DNA of 64,000 nucleotides from Rhodospirillaceae bacterium (lineage in GTDB: Bacteria > Pseudomonadota > Alphaproteobacteria > DSM-16000 > Inquilinaceae), in NCBI GenBank assembly GCA_020638575.1, contig JACKIH010000003.1, positions 1,903,501 through 1,967,500 on the forward strand, read 5' to 3'. How positions within the stretch are numbered: position 1 is the stretch's first letter; every line of letters starts with the position of its first letter. Made by a program: the position numbers and the translations under genes. Below the pieces are notes generated by a model. The model did no database searches and was not told where the DNA came from. It saw only the letters and a list, made by a program, of their open reading frames with translations. This document shows positions 46,103 through 55,397 of this stretch, piece by piece.

Positions 46103-46141
46103 TCCGTAGTCAGGTGCTCTATCCAATTGAGCTATGGGCGC
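46065..46141 (-). tRNA. tRNA-Arg (anticodon ACG), 77 nt with encoded CCA
   Basis: Reading the minus strand, GCGCCCA (46141-46135) pairs with TGGGCGC (46075-46069). The D arm has AGCTCAATTGGATAGAGC. The anticodon stem CCTGA/TCAGG encloses CTACGGA, giving anticodon ACG. The T arm is GGTTCGAATCC, and the discriminator G is followed by CCA at 46067-46065. The 3' end points into the island, and the serine recombinase reading frame enters from that side. Confidence 0.95.
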
Positions 46142-46416
46142 GCTGGCCGCCCGGTCTCGACCGACCGGCTGCGGAGCCGGGGTGATAGCCAAACTCGACC
46201 GATGATGCAAGCATCAACGCCGGCAAAGCCGTTTCGCGCTTGTTGCCACGGGAACTGATCCCTAAAGTCTCCGAGCTTGCGGCCAGCACGATTCAACCCC
46301 TGGGGGCCCCGTCCAGGGCCGCTCGGTAAGGATGTGACGCTGGCCGGGCGGTCTGTTATGGTCTGGGCGTTCCTAAAGGTGCCGGTTACCACTCCGAACA
46401 CGAGGCGCTGCCGCGG

Positions 46417-47538
46417 ATGATGAAGTCAGGGATCACCAAGCGGGCGGCGATCTGGACCAGCTTGGTACTGGGCCTTGCCGCCTGCGCCAACCAATCCTCT
46501 CCGGAAATCGCCCCGATCGACTCCGGCCGCAGCGCTGGCGCGTCCCCCGCCCCCGGTCTCGCCCTGGGCACCACGGAATTTCAACCGGCCGGCGTAACCT
46601 TCGGCAGCGACACTGGCACTGCGGTGGGCGCGCGGGTGCAGGACCTGCAGGCGCAGCTCGCCCAGCTCCAGGGCTCGATCGGCCAGGAAAACGCCGATCT
46701 TCAGCAGATCCGCACCGAGAGCATCTCCACCGCGCAGGACTATTTCGGGCTGGTGGCGGCGATCAACGCGCGCCTGCAGGTCGGCACGACGCCGGGCAAC
46801 CCGATCCTGGTGCAGCAGTTCGGCCAGGCGCAGTCCGAGCTGGAACGCTTCGGCAGCCAGATCTCCACGATGAACGCGCTCGCCACCGACGTGGCGTCGA
46901 CCAGTGCCACCGCCGCCTTCCTGCTGGAATCGGTGCGCGCCACCTACGGGCTGACCGGTGCCGTGGACGAAGACCACCGCAACCTCAACATCCTGGAAGA
47001 TGAGGTCAATCGCACCGTGGTGCTGATCGACCGCCTGCTGACCGAGCTGAGCGAGGACTTGAACCGCCAGACCACCTATCTCGCCAACGAGCGGGAGAAC
47101 CTGCAGACGCTGCAGGTGGCGGTGAACAATGGCGAGCTTTATGGGCTCAGCCTGGCCAACCGCGCCTACATCACCTCCGTACCGCAGCTCGCCTCCGCCG
47201 CACGTACGCCCGAGTTGAGCACCATCGGTGCGGCCACCGGCCAGCGGCCGCTGGTGGTGATCCGCTTCACCACCGAGACCGTGGACTATGCCCAGCCGCT
47301 CTACCAGGCGGTCAGCGGCGCGCTCGACCGGCGGCCCCAGGCGGTGTTCGACGTGGTGGCGGTGAGCCCGCAGGGCGGCAGCCCCGGCGACGTGGCACTG
47401 GCCGCCAACCGCGCGCGCAACCGCGCCCAGGAGGTGTTGCGCACGCTGGTCGATCTCGGCCTGCCGCCGTCGCGCGCCACCATCTCGTCCGCACCGGGCA
47501 ATGTCGAAGGCCCCGAGGTGCACGTGTACGTGCGGTAG
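46417..47538 (+). CDS. lipoprotein with coiled-coil domain, unknown function
   Basis: The 373-residue protein has a lipobox (LGLAACANQ, Cys near residue 23) and a Gly/Ser/Pro linker. Long helical coiled coils follow (RVQDLQAQLAQLQGSIGQE, then ERENLQTLQVAVNN). A C-terminal alpha/beta domain follows (VVIRFTTETVDYAQPLYQAV, GGSPGDVALAANRARNRAQEV), vaguely OmpA-like. It is likely anchored to the outer membrane and reaches toward the periplasm. It starts 275 bases beyond the tRNA, so it is chromosomal. Confidence 0.8.
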   Translation: MMKSGITKRAAIWTSLVLGLAACANQSSPEIAPIDSGRSAGASPAPGLALGTTEFQPAGVTFGSDTGTAVGARVQDLQAQLAQLQGSIGQENADLQQIRTESISTAQDYFGLVAAINARLQVGTTPGNPILVQQFGQAQSELERFGSQISTMNALATDVASTSATAAFLLESVRATYGLTGAVDEDHRNLNILEDEVNRTVVLIDRLLTELSEDLNRQTTYLANERENLQTLQVAVNNGELYGLSLANRAYITSVPQLASAARTPELSTIGAATGQRPLVVIRFTTETVDYAQPLYQAVSGALDRRPQAVFDVVAVSPQGGSPGDVALAANRARNRAQEVLRTLVDLGLPPSRATISSAPGNVEGPEVHVYVR

Positions 47539-47599
47539 CGTACGCAAGCCCCATCGAACGTATGTACGGCTAGTTCGATCCCCATCCTGATCGCAGGGT

Positions 47600-47622
47600 G
47601 GGGCGGAGCATCGTCCCGCCCC
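47600..47622. terminator. hairpin between convergent genes
   Basis: GGGGCGG (47600-47606) pairs with CCGCCCC (47616-47622), 19 bases from the end of the minus-strand hydrolase gene and after the lipoprotein stop. There is no T-run, so termination is inferred from position. Confidence 0.45.
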
Positions 47623-47640
47623 CGTCCGAGTCGCAGGCGG

Positions 47641-48786
47641 CTAACGCACCGCCACGGCCGGCGTGGTGGTCAGCACCTCCGGCCCCTGGGGCCCCAGCAG
47701 CACGCAGTCGGACAGGAAGAAGTCGCCCTGCCCGGTGCCCATCAGCCAGGACATGATGTGAAAGCTCATGCCGGCCTCGATGCCCATGTCGGAGCCGGCG
47801 CGCAGCCCCACCACCTTGTTGGCGCCGGTCCAGGTGGGCGGGAACGAGACACCGACCAGGTAGCCGCAATGGTGGCGCCGGTAGTGGCCGAGCCCGGCAT
47901 CGTCCACCACCGCCTGCCAGGCATCGTAGACGGCCCCCGCCGTGGTTCCCGGCTTCAGGGCCGCGATCACGGCCGCGAAGGCGCGCTGGCACACATCGGC
48001 CATGCGGGCATTGGCCTCGGGCATTTCGCCGATATGCACGAGTCGCCCGTTGGGCGTGTTGTAGCGGCCCACACAGCCGCAGATCTCAAGGAACGCCGGT
48101 TCGCCGCGGGCGAAGCGGCCGTCACCCCAGGTGGTGTGCTCCTCGCCCAGGCGGTGGAAGGGCCGGATGAAGGGGCCGAAGCCGGGCGGATCGCCGCCGG
48201 CCCGCGTCATCGCCGCCAGGCATTCCGCTGCCACCTCGCGCTCCGCCGCCCCATCGCAGATCGCCGCCACCGCCGCAGCGGTCGCCGCATCGGTCACCTT
48301 GGCGGCCGCCCGCATCAGCGCCTGCTCGGCCGGGCTTTTCACCGCACGCAGGCCGTCCACCAGGCCCGAAATATCCTCCCAGGTGGCATCCACCTGGGCC
48401 TTCAGCGACTCCGCCAGGCCGTGGCAGAACCCCCAGGACCAGTATTCCAGCCCGATATGCCCGCCCGCCAGGCCGCGATCGGCGAGCACGCGGGCCGTTT
48501 CGTCCGCCGCCGTCTCGTCGTCTAGGTGGCCACGGAAGGCGGCCGTGCGGAGCTGGTTGGCCACCACCACGCGTTCCATGGCGCGGGTCACCAGCACCGG
48601 CTCACCGTCCAGCGGCACCACCAGCAGGTGCGGCGCGAAGTAGCCCCAATGGTCAAGCCCGGTCAGGTAGAACACGCTCTCCGGTACCGACAGCACCGCC
48701 GCGTCCAGGCGCAGTTCGGCCAGCAGGCTGCGCACGCTGTCGATGCGGCCGGTCAGTTCCTCCACGGTGAAGGGGTTACGGTACAT
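47641..48786 (-). CDS. M24-family hydrolase of the ectoine cluster (EutD/DoeA-like)
   Basis: The 381-residue protein has a creatinase N-terminal domain and an M24 pita-bread C-terminal domain (FLEICGCVGRYNTPNGRL, LGHYRRHHCGYLVGVSFPPTW). DoeA/EutD-type ectoine hydrolases look like this and lack classical peptidase metal ligands. It ends the minus-strand ectoine operon; the ribosome site AGGAG precedes MYRNPF. A paralogue lies at 56561-57745; one may act on ectoine and the other on hydroxyectoine or a related ring, which is inferred. Confidence 0.82.
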   Translation of the reverse strand: MYRNPFTVEELTGRIDSVRSLLAELRLDAAVLSVPESVFYLTGLDHWGYFAPHLLVVPLDGEPVLVTRAMERVVVANQLRTAAFRGHLDDETAADETARVLADRGLAGGHIGLEYWSWGFCHGLAESLKAQVDATWEDISGLVDGLRAVKSPAEQALMRAAAKVTDAATAAAVAAICDGAAEREVAAECLAAMTRAGGDPPGFGPFIRPFHRLGEEHTTWGDGRFARGEPAFLEICGCVGRYNTPNGRLVHIGEMPEANARMADVCQRAFAAVIAALKPGTTAGAVYDAWQAVVDDAGLGHYRRHHCGYLVGVSFPPTWTGANKVVGLRAGSDMGIEAGMSFHIMSWLMGTGQGDFFLSDCVLLGPQGPEVLTTTPAVAVR

Positions 48787-48820
48787 GGGCGGGCTCCTGG
48801 GGGCGCGCGAACGCGGCGGA

Positions 48821-49813
48821 TCAGGCTTGAATGACCGTGCCGGCACCGCGGCGGCGTGCCAGGTCGACGGCGAAGGTGGCGATGGCGGTATCCTGGGCGC
48901 CGGTGCCAGTGAGATCGGCCAGCGTGATCTGGTCGTCCCCGCTGCGGCCGAGCGCACGGTCGCCGACCACGCCACCCAGTTCGGCGAACTCCGCCCCGGC
49001 GGACACCACGCCGGCAGCGATGGCGCCGCGCAGTTCCCCCAGCAGGCGGCATTGGCTCAGCCGGTCGGGCACATAACGGTCGAGCCGGGCGAACGCGCCT
49101 GAGTCGATTTCCTGCTTGCCGGCCTGGTCGGATCCCATGGCGGTGATGTGCAGGCCGGGGTGCAGCCAGTCCGCCCGCACCACCGGTTCGCGCGCCGGCG
49201 TGGTGGTGACGACGAGCTGGCTGGCCGCCACCAGGGCCGCCGGGTCGGCCTCCACACGGGCGGAGATGCCCAGGGCATCGCCCAGATCGGCGGCGCATTG
49301 GGCGGCCTTGGCAGCGTCGCGGCCCCACACCAGCACTTCCTGGAAGGGCCGCACCAGGTGTGCCGCTTCGGCTTGCAGGCGGGCCTGCACGCCGGTGCCG
49401 ATGATGCCGGCGGTGCGCACCCCGGCCGGGGCCAGGTGGCGGGCGGCCACCGCCCCTGCCGCCGCGGTGCGCACATCCGTCAAGTAGCCATTGTCCAACA
49501 GCAGGGCTTCCACCAGCCCGGTCTTGGCGGAGAACAGGATCATCAGCCCGTTCAGGCTGGGCAGTCCGAGCCTGGGGTTGTCGAAGAAGCCCGGGCTGAC
49601 CTTGATGGCAAAGCCCGCAAAGCCCGGGATATAGGCGGTTTTCACATCCACTTCGCCATGGGCGTCCGCCAGCTCCATGGAGAGGATCGGCGGCATCACC
49701 ACGCGGCCGGAGGCGAGTGCTCCAAAGGCCCGCTCCACCACATCCACCGCCTCCAGATCCAGCGAAACCAGCCCGCGCAGGTCGGCTTCGGTGAGGATCA
49801 GGATGTCGCGCAT
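48821..49813 (-). CDS. eutC: EutC-like ornithine-cyclodeaminase-family protein
   Basis: The 330-residue NAD-binding protein has the family landmarks: LDLEAVDVVERAFGALASGRVVMPP, a conserved LTDVRTAAAGAVAARHLAP, and the Rossmann loop IIGTGVQARLQAEA. DLTGTGAQDTAIAT lies near the end. Ectoine clusters carry this enzyme as EutC, thought to act on the diamino-acid or hydroxylated breakdown product. It follows the acetyltransferase gene with a 13-base gap, which supports operon membership. Confidence 0.88.
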   Translation of the reverse strand: MRDILILTEADLRGLVSLDLEAVDVVERAFGALASGRVVMPPILSMELADAHGEVDVKTAYIPGFAGFAIKVSPGFFDNPRLGLPSLNGLMILFSAKTGLVEALLLDNGYLTDVRTAAAGAVAARHLAPAGVRTAGIIGTGVQARLQAEAAHLVRPFQEVLVWGRDAAKAAQCAADLGDALGISARVEADPAALVAASQLVVTTTPAREPVVRADWLHPGLHITAMGSDQAGKQEIDSGAFARLDRYVPDRLSQCRLLGELRGAIAAGVVSAGAEFAELGGVVGDRALGRSGDDQITLADLTGTGAQDTAIATFAVDLARRRGAGTVIQA

Positions 49814-49826
49814 CGGGCTTGCCTGC

Positions 49827-50534
49827 CTATTGCCCGGTCTTCGGCGCGCCGGCGGCCGGTCGCTTGGGTGCTACCGCCCGCAGTTTGGCGATGTTCGCTC
49901 CCCGGATGGCATCGAGGTTGGCTTCGATCACGTCGATCGGCCACGACCACCAGGCGATCTCCTGCAACTCGGCAATGGTGTCGTCGTTGAACCGCGCGTT
50001 CAGCCGCACCGCCGGGTTGCCGCCGACGATGGTGTAGGGCGGCACATCCTTGCCCACCACCGCGCGGGTACCGATGATGGCGCCGTCGCCGATCCTCACC
50101 CCCGGCAAGATGACGGCATCCATGCCGAGCCAGACATCGTTGCCCACCACGGTGTTGCCCTTGTTGCCGAAGGTCTGAAACACGGCTTCGATGTCCGCCC
50201 GGCTCGTCTCGTGCGTCATCATGAAGTTCCAGAACGGGTAGGTGGAAAACCCGCCCATGGCGTGGTTGGCCGAACTGGTGATGAAGCGCACGCCGTGGGC
50301 GATCTGCACGAACTTGCCGATGACGAGCTTTTCCGGGCTGAGGGGAAACAGGTAGGGCGCCAGGAAGCTGGCGTAGTCCGCCAGCTCGGCGAAGCTGTGG
50401 TAGTAGGTGAAATCGCCGATCTGGATACGCGGATGGTTGATCACCCGGTTCAGGTGGACCACCTGCTCGATCACGGTGCCGTCGGGCATGACCATGGGGT
50501 GCAACTTCGCGGGGTCGAGACGGGCTGGCGCCAT
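49827..50534 (-). CDS. hexapeptide-repeat (Vat/CatB-like) acetyltransferase in the ectoine operon
   Basis: The 235-residue protein shows left-handed beta-helix repeats (VVGNDVWLGMDAVILPGVRIGDGAIIGTRAVVGKDVPPY) and the catalytic histidine region of xenobiotic acetyltransferases (SSANHAMGGFSTYPF). It could acetylate or buffer an intermediate such as diaminobutyrate, or be unrelated. This activity is not standard in described ectoine clusters. The start at 50534 is favoured over 50585. It sits between eutB and eutC. Confidence 0.8.
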   Translation of the reverse strand: MAPARLDPAKLHPMVMPDGTVIEQVVHLNRVINHPRIQIGDFTYYHSFAELADYASFLAPYLFPLSPEKLVIGKFVQIAHGVRFITSSANHAMGGFSTYPFWNFMMTHETSRADIEAVFQTFGNKGNTVVGNDVWLGMDAVILPGVRIGDGAIIGTRAVVGKDVPPYTIVGGNPAVRLNARFNDDTIAELQEIAWWSWPIDVIEANLDAIRGANIAKLRAVAPKRPAAGAPKTGQ

Positions 50535-50661
50535 GGATGACCTGCTTTCTGTTCGTGGTCTTCGATCGGACGGCCCGGCCCGCATCCTCGCCCGTCCACC
50601 CGCGGGAGCATCCTGGATCGGGTGACCGGGTGGCGGTGCGGGCCGGCACCGGGGACATACC

Positions 50662-51681
50662 TTAAATCGGCCGGGCCGCGTAGGCTTGGCCCTTCAACAC
50701 CATATCGCCGAGAACCACGTCACGGCCCTGCATGATATCGGCATGCACCTGCATATCCAGGTTGCGCCCGGTGAGGATGGTGGCGGTGGGACCGTCCAGC
50801 GCCGGCAGCTTCTCCGCCAGCAAGGCCGCGATGCCGACGGCCGAAGCCCCTTCGCAGACCATGCGGTCCTCGTAGTAGACGGTCTGGAGCGCGCGGTAGA
50901 TCTCCGCCTCCGTCACCAGCACCACATCGTCGAGATAGGCGCGGCACAGCGGGAAGGAGAGCCGGTTGGCCAGCCCGATGCCGCCACCCAGCGAATCGGC
51001 CAGGCTGGCCACCTCGTCGACCTCCACCGGATGGCCGGCCCGCAGCGACTCATACATCGCCGCCCCGCGGTCCATGCTGATGCCGATCACCCGGATGGCG
51101 GGCTTGATCTGCTTGGCCGCCGCGGCAATGCCGCCGGCAAGCCCGCCGCCCGACAGCGGCACCAGCACGGCGGACAGATCCGGGCACTCGTCCAGCAGCT
51201 CCAGCGCAAGGGTAGCCTGGCCGGCGATCACCAGCGGATCGTCGAACGGCGAGATCTCGATCAGCCCCTCCTCCGCCACCAGGCGCAAGCTTTCCGCCAT
51301 CGCGTCGTCCTGGGAGCGGCCGACGATGCGCACCTCCGCACCGAGCGCGCGGATGCCCGCCACCTTGGCCTGCGGCACCAGGGCCGACATGCAGACCACT
51401 GCACGCAAGCCGCGGCGCCTGGCCGCGTAGGCGACGCCGCGACCATGGTTGCCGGTGGAACAGCACGTCACGCCGGCCACGCCGTCCGGCAGGGCGAGTA
51501 CGGCGTTGGCCGCCCCGCGCAGCTTGAAAGCGCCGATGGGCTGGGTGGTCTCCAGCTTCAGCAGCACCTCGTGGCCGAAGCGGGCGGTGAGGAAGGGCGA
51601 GGGCACCAGTGGGGTTGCCACCGCGACGCCGGCGATGGTGCGGCGGGCAGCCCGCACGGCATCCAGGGGCAGCAGATACAT
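50662..51681 (-). CDS. eutB: EutB-like PLP-dependent threonine/serine dehydratase family
   Basis: The 339-residue fold-type II PLP enzyme has the cofactor lysine in GAFKLRGAANAVL, the glycine-rich loop STGNHGRGVAYAARR, and PLSGGGLAGGIAAA. It resembles threonine dehydratase over the catalytic domain without an ACT domain. EutB in ectoine clusters is thought to act on hydroxyectoine-derived hydroxy-diaminobutyrate. It follows ehuA by about 160 bases in the operon. Confidence 0.88.
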   Translation of the reverse strand: MYLLPLDAVRAARRTIAGVAVATPLVPSPFLTARFGHEVLLKLETTQPIGAFKLRGAANAVLALPDGVAGVTCCSTGNHGRGVAYAARRRGLRAVVCMSALVPQAKVAGIRALGAEVRIVGRSQDDAMAESLRLVAEEGLIEISPFDDPLVIAGQATLALELLDECPDLSAVLVPLSGGGLAGGIAAAAKQIKPAIRVIGISMDRGAAMYESLRAGHPVEVDEVASLADSLGGGIGLANRLSFPLCRAYLDDVVLVTEAEIYRALQTVYYEDRMVCEGASAVGIAALLAEKLPALDGPTATILTGRNLDMQVHADIMQGRDVVLGDMVLKGQAYAARPI

Positions 51682-51839
51682 TGTGGATGGCGCCTCTCAG
51701 TCCCTACATATCCCGCACATTCGCCGCCATCGGCGGAGCCGGTTCCAACCCGCGCCCCCATCCGGCCGCCCAACGACAGTCTGATTGATTGGGCGATCGG
51801 GCGGGGGCGCGGGATGGCACAGGCGTCAGACCTGAAACT

Positions 51840-52664
51840 CTACCCCGCGTCCAGCACGGCGCTGAGGAACTGGCGCGTGCGCTCGTTCTGCGGGTTGCCG
51901 AACAGTTCGCCCGGCGGCCCCTGCTCGGCGATCTTGCCTTCGTAGAAGAAGCACACCCGGTGGCTGATCTCCTTGGCGAAGCCCATCTGGTGGGTGACCA
52001 TCAGCATGGTCAGGCTGTGCTGGGTGGCAAGGTCGCGGATCACGTTCAGCACCTCGCCGATCACTTCCGGGTCGAGCGCCGACGTCACCTCGTCGAACAG
52101 CAACACCTTGGGCCGCATGGCGAGCGCCCGGGCGATGGCTACGCGCTGCTGCTGGCCACCCGACAGGCGCGAGGGGTGCTGGTGCATCTTGTCCTTCAGC
52201 CCCACCATCTCCAGCAGCTCTTCGGCCCGCTGCACGGCTTCGGCCTTGGGCATGCCCAGCACATGCACCGGCGCTTCGATGCAATTGCCCAGGGCCGTCA
52301 TGTGGGGGAACAGGTTGAAGTGCTGGAACACCATGCCGATGTTGGCGCGCAGGCGCCGCAGGTGGCGCTGGTCGGCGCGCATCAGCTTGCCGCCCCGCTG
52401 CATGTGGGTGAGCGGCTCGCCGTCGACGTAGATCACGCCATCGTTGATCTCCTCCAGCGTCATCAGCATGCGCAACACGGTGGTCTTGCCCGAGCCCGAC
52501 GGGCCGATGATCGAGACGATCTCGTTGGGCGCCACGTCGAGGTCGAGCTGATCGAGCACCACAAGATTGCCGTAGCGCTTGGTGACCTTCTCGAACCGCA
52601 CCATGGGCTGGCCCGCCGTGGGGGCCGGCGCCGCTGCTGCGTCCTTGTCGATGGCGACGGTCAT
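51840..52664 (-). CDS. ehuA: ectoine/hydroxyectoine ABC transporter ATPase
   Basis: The 274-residue ATPase has Walker A GPSGSGKTT, signature LSGGQQQR, Walker B LLFDEVTSALDPE and the H-loop VTHQMGF, all of the polar amino acid (PAAT) type. The N-terminal 20 residues are alanine-proline-rich. The gene follows ehuB-ehuC-ehuD. Assignment to ectoine rests on the substrate-binding protein and neighbours. Confidence 0.9.
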   Translation of the reverse strand: MTVAIDKDAAAAPAPTAGQPMVRFEKVTKRYGNLVVLDQLDLDVAPNEIVSIIGPSGSGKTTVLRMLMTLEEINDGVIYVDGEPLTHMQRGGKLMRADQRHLRRLRANIGMVFQHFNLFPHMTALGNCIEAPVHVLGMPKAEAVQRAEELLEMVGLKDKMHQHPSRLSGGQQQRVAIARALAMRPKVLLFDEVTSALDPEVIGEVLNVIRDLATQHSLTMLMVTHQMGFAKEISHRVCFFYEGKIAEQGPPGELFGNPQNERTRQFLSAVLDAG

Positions 52665-52729
52665 GGCGTTGCTTTCTCGTCTCTCTTGCGTGCGGCGGCA
52701 GGTGGGGCCAGGGCAGGTTCAGGGCAGGT

Positions 52730-53410
52730 TCAGTGGCCACGGCCCATGCCGAGCGCGCGGCGGACCCAGGATTCGAAGCGGCGGATGCCGAAGGCGGCCG
52801 GCAGGCTGATCAGGAGGAAGATGAGGCCGACCAGGGTGTAGGGTTCCAGGTAGCGATAGTTGTTGCCGCCGATGGCGTTGGCGGTGTGCATCAGTTCCGC
52901 GACGCCGATCACCGACAGCATCGGCGTGTCCTTGAAGATGCCGATCAGGTAGTTGCCCATGCCGGGCAGGGCCGCCGGCACCGCCTGGGGCAGGATGACG
53001 CCGGCATAGGTACGCTGCGGGCTGAGGTTGAGCGCCCGGCACGCCTCCCACTGGCCGCGCGGAATGGCATCCAGCGCGCCGCGGTAGACCTCCGACAGGT
53101 AGGATGCGTAGTGCAGGCCGATGGCGATCATGCCGGCGGTCCACGGCATTAGGGTCAAGCCGAACTGCGGGCCGACGTAGAAGACGAAGAAGATCTGCAG
53201 CACCAACGGCGTGGAGCGGATGAACTCCACCACCTCGCGCACGAGGCGGTTGAGGGTCCAGATGCCGGTACGCTGGAGGAGTGCGAAGCCGAGCCCGATC
53301 ACCATGGCGATCAGGTAGCCGAGGACGGCGGCCAGCAACGTGTTGAGCGCGCCCATGGCGAGCTGCGGGAGGATGTCCCAGGTGAAGTCCCAGCGCCAAT
53401 GAAAGGCCAT
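52730..53410 (-). CDS. ehuD: ectoine/hydroxyectoine ABC transporter permease
   Basis: The 226-residue protein has five or six helices with the PAAT-family EAA loop (EVYRGALDAIPRGQWEACRALNLSPQRTY) and starts MAFHWRWDFTWDILPQL. It pairs with the second permease, ending 11 bases from its gene. It forms the membrane channel of the importer. Confidence 0.88.
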   Translation of the reverse strand: MAFHWRWDFTWDILPQLAMGALNTLLAAVLGYLIAMVIGLGFALLQRTGIWTLNRLVREVVEFIRSTPLVLQIFFVFYVGPQFGLTLMPWTAGMIAIGLHYASYLSEVYRGALDAIPRGQWEACRALNLSPQRTYAGVILPQAVPAALPGMGNYLIGIFKDTPMLSVIGVAELMHTANAIGGNNYRYLEPYTLVGLIFLLISLPAAFGIRRFESWVRRALGMGRGH

Positions 53411-53421
53411 CTCCGCCCCCC

Positions 53422-54087
53422 CTATGCTCGACCCATGCGGCGCGAGAGCAGGGTCTCGGACCACCGCATCAGCGGCGTGATGATGAGCCGGGCCATGATG
53501 TAGTAGATGACCAGCGCGGTGCCGAAGGCCTGCGCCGACAGGTAGGTGGAGCCGTTGATCTGCTTGGCTTCGAACATCAGGTCGGCGACGGAGATCAGCG
53601 ACACCAGGGCGGTGCCCTTGAGCAGCTCGATCAGCAGCGTGCCCCAGGGCGGCAGCATGTTAAGGATGGCCTGGGGCATGATCACCCGGCGCATACGGCC
53701 GATCGGCGACATGTTGAGCGCGATCGCCGCTTCGTATTGGCCGCGCGGCACCGATTGGATGCCGCCGCGCACCAGCTCCGCCCCGTAGGCACCGAGGTTC
53801 ATCCCCACGCCCAGGATGCCGGCGGTGAAATTGTCCAGCGGCACGCCGAACAGCGGCAGCACGTAGTAGATCCAGTAGAGCTGCACCAAGAGCGAGGTGC
53901 CGCGGAAGAATTCGACGTAGCAGGTGGCGATGGCGCGCACGCCCCACAGGTGGGACAGCCGCATCAAGCCCATGGTGGCGGCGATGGCGATGGCCAGGAT
54001 CGACGAGCACACCGCCTGGATGAGGGTGATGAGCGACCCGTCCAGGTAGCGCGCACCGAACTCTTCCAGGAATTCCAGATACGACAT
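53422..54087 (-). CDS. ehuC: ectoine/hydroxyectoine ABC transporter permease
   Basis: The 221-residue protein has the same family EAA loop (ELVRGGIQSVPRGQYEAAIALNMSPIGRM). Helices include ITLIQAVCSSILAIAIAATM and TALVIYYIMARLIITPLM. The ATG at 54087 is preferred over a GTG at 54102. It lies between ehuB and ehuD, with a 208-base spacer on the ehuB side that is GC-rich and includes a plus-strand terminator-like hairpin with a T6 tail near 54,208. Confidence 0.87.
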   Translation of the reverse strand: MSYLEFLEEFGARYLDGSLITLIQAVCSSILAIAIAATMGLMRLSHLWGVRAIATCYVEFFRGTSLLVQLYWIYYVLPLFGVPLDNFTAGILGVGMNLGAYGAELVRGGIQSVPRGQYEAAIALNMSPIGRMRRVIMPQAILNMLPPWGTLLIELLKGTALVSLISVADLMFEAKQINGSTYLSAQAFGTALVIYYIMARLIITPLMRWSETLLSRRMGRA

Positions 54088-54295
54088 GGGCCGGAGACTC
54101 ACTCAGGGTCTATTGGAACTCATCACCTCGATTGGCCCTTGGGTCGGGTAGCCGCGGGGCGGCCGGCATGTGGAGTGGCATGGCTGCCCGCACGTTGCGG
54201 CGGGCCGTTTTTTGTGGTCTCGGCAGGCGTGGCGGCCCGCGGCGACGCCGGGGAGAGGCCCCGAACCGCGCACCGCAGGCCGGCGTGGGCGTTTG

Positions 54296-55138
54296 TCAGC
54301 GGTTGGCGCAGGCGTATTCGGTGGTGGTGTCACCGGGGAGCTGGGACTCGGTGTAGCCGTACTCGCTCACCGTCTCCAACATGGGCTCGCTGCCCAGATA
54401 CTCCGCCTGGGCTGCGTTCCACTGGGCCAGGAAGTCGGTGTCCGACTGGCGGAAGGCGATGCCCACCCAGTACATGGTTTCTTCCGGCATCAGCGTGGGG
54501 TCGGTGACCTCCACCTCGCCGCCGCTCTGTTCGGCCAGGTTCAGCGCGGTGAAATAGGTGACGCCGCCGGCATTGGCCCGGCCGGCGCGCACCGCGGCCA
54601 GGATCTCCGTCGGCCCCGGCACCTGGAGGATGCGGTCTTCCGGCACGCCGACGCTGATGGCGTATTCCACCTGGTTGTAGCCGGCACCGGTGACGAAGAT
54701 GGCGTCTTCGTTCTCCACCAGGTCTTCGAAGGTCTCGATGCCGTCGGGATTGCCGGCGGGCACGATGAAGGCATCGCCGAAGATGCCCATGGGCTCGGCG
54801 AAGTTCACGTTCTCGCAGCGGGTACCGAGGATGTACATGCCGCCGGTGATGATGTCGAAGCGGCCGGCCTGCAGGCCGGGGATGAGGCCGCCCCATTCGG
54901 TGACCACCGGCTCGATGTTCTCGATGCCCATGTGGTCGAGCACGCCCAGCGCGAACGCGTTGACGAAGCCCAGCGGCTCGTTGTCCTCACCCGGATAGGC
55001 CCAGGGCACCTCGTTGGCGAAGCCGATGCGGATGGACTCGCCGGCCGCGATGCGATCGGTGATCGAATCCGCCAACGCGGCGGTGGACGACAGTGCCGTC
55101 ACCGCGATCGCGGCAATGGAAAGACGGATGGTGCGCAT
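54296..55138 (-). CDS. ehuB: ectoine/hydroxyectoine substrate-binding protein
   Basis: The 280-residue protein has a signal peptide (AAIAVTALSSTAALADS) and a PAAT-type ligand-binding domain (IRIGFANEVPWAYPG, VVTEWGGLIPGLQAGRFDIITGGMY, VPGPTEILAAVRAGRANAG), which resembles EhuB. The periplasmic receptor captures ectoine and hydroxyectoine for the permeases. It heads the ehu part of the operon, with its own promoter probably in the 259-base gap after the M20 gene. Confidence 0.85.
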   Translation of the reverse strand: MRTIRLSIAAIAVTALSSTAALADSITDRIAAGESIRIGFANEVPWAYPGEDNEPLGFVNAFALGVLDHMGIENIEPVVTEWGGLIPGLQAGRFDIITGGMYILGTRCENVNFAEPMGIFGDAFIVPAGNPDGIETFEDLVENEDAIFVTGAGYNQVEYAISVGVPEDRILQVPGPTEILAAVRAGRANAGGVTYFTALNLAEQSGGEVEVTDPTLMPEETMYWVGIAFRQSDTDFLAQWNAAQAEYLGSEPMLETVSEYGYTESQLPGDTTTEYACANR

Positions 55139-55397
55139 TGTGCTGCTCCCTGTTTCGGTTCGGTCGCCTGGCGGCTTGGACGAGACGCATTAAGAGGAGA
55201 TGGACCGAGGGGAAGAGGCCCGAATGGGCGGCCGCGCGGCCGCACCAGTCTCGTCATGAAGGCAGGACAACACAGGCATGCTGGCGTTGTAAACCCACAG
55301 GGGTTCGAAGACGTCGCTGCGCAGGACCGCAGCAGCCCGCCATTTCAGCCGTTTTTCGCCACATCCGTGTGGACTCGGCGGGGGGCTCAGCGGAGGC

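Noticed and set aside
54190..54215. Strong plus-strand terminator with T6 between ehuB and ehuC
   Set aside because: It points against the direction of the operon, so it would not end the ehu transcript; no plus-strand gene ends there.
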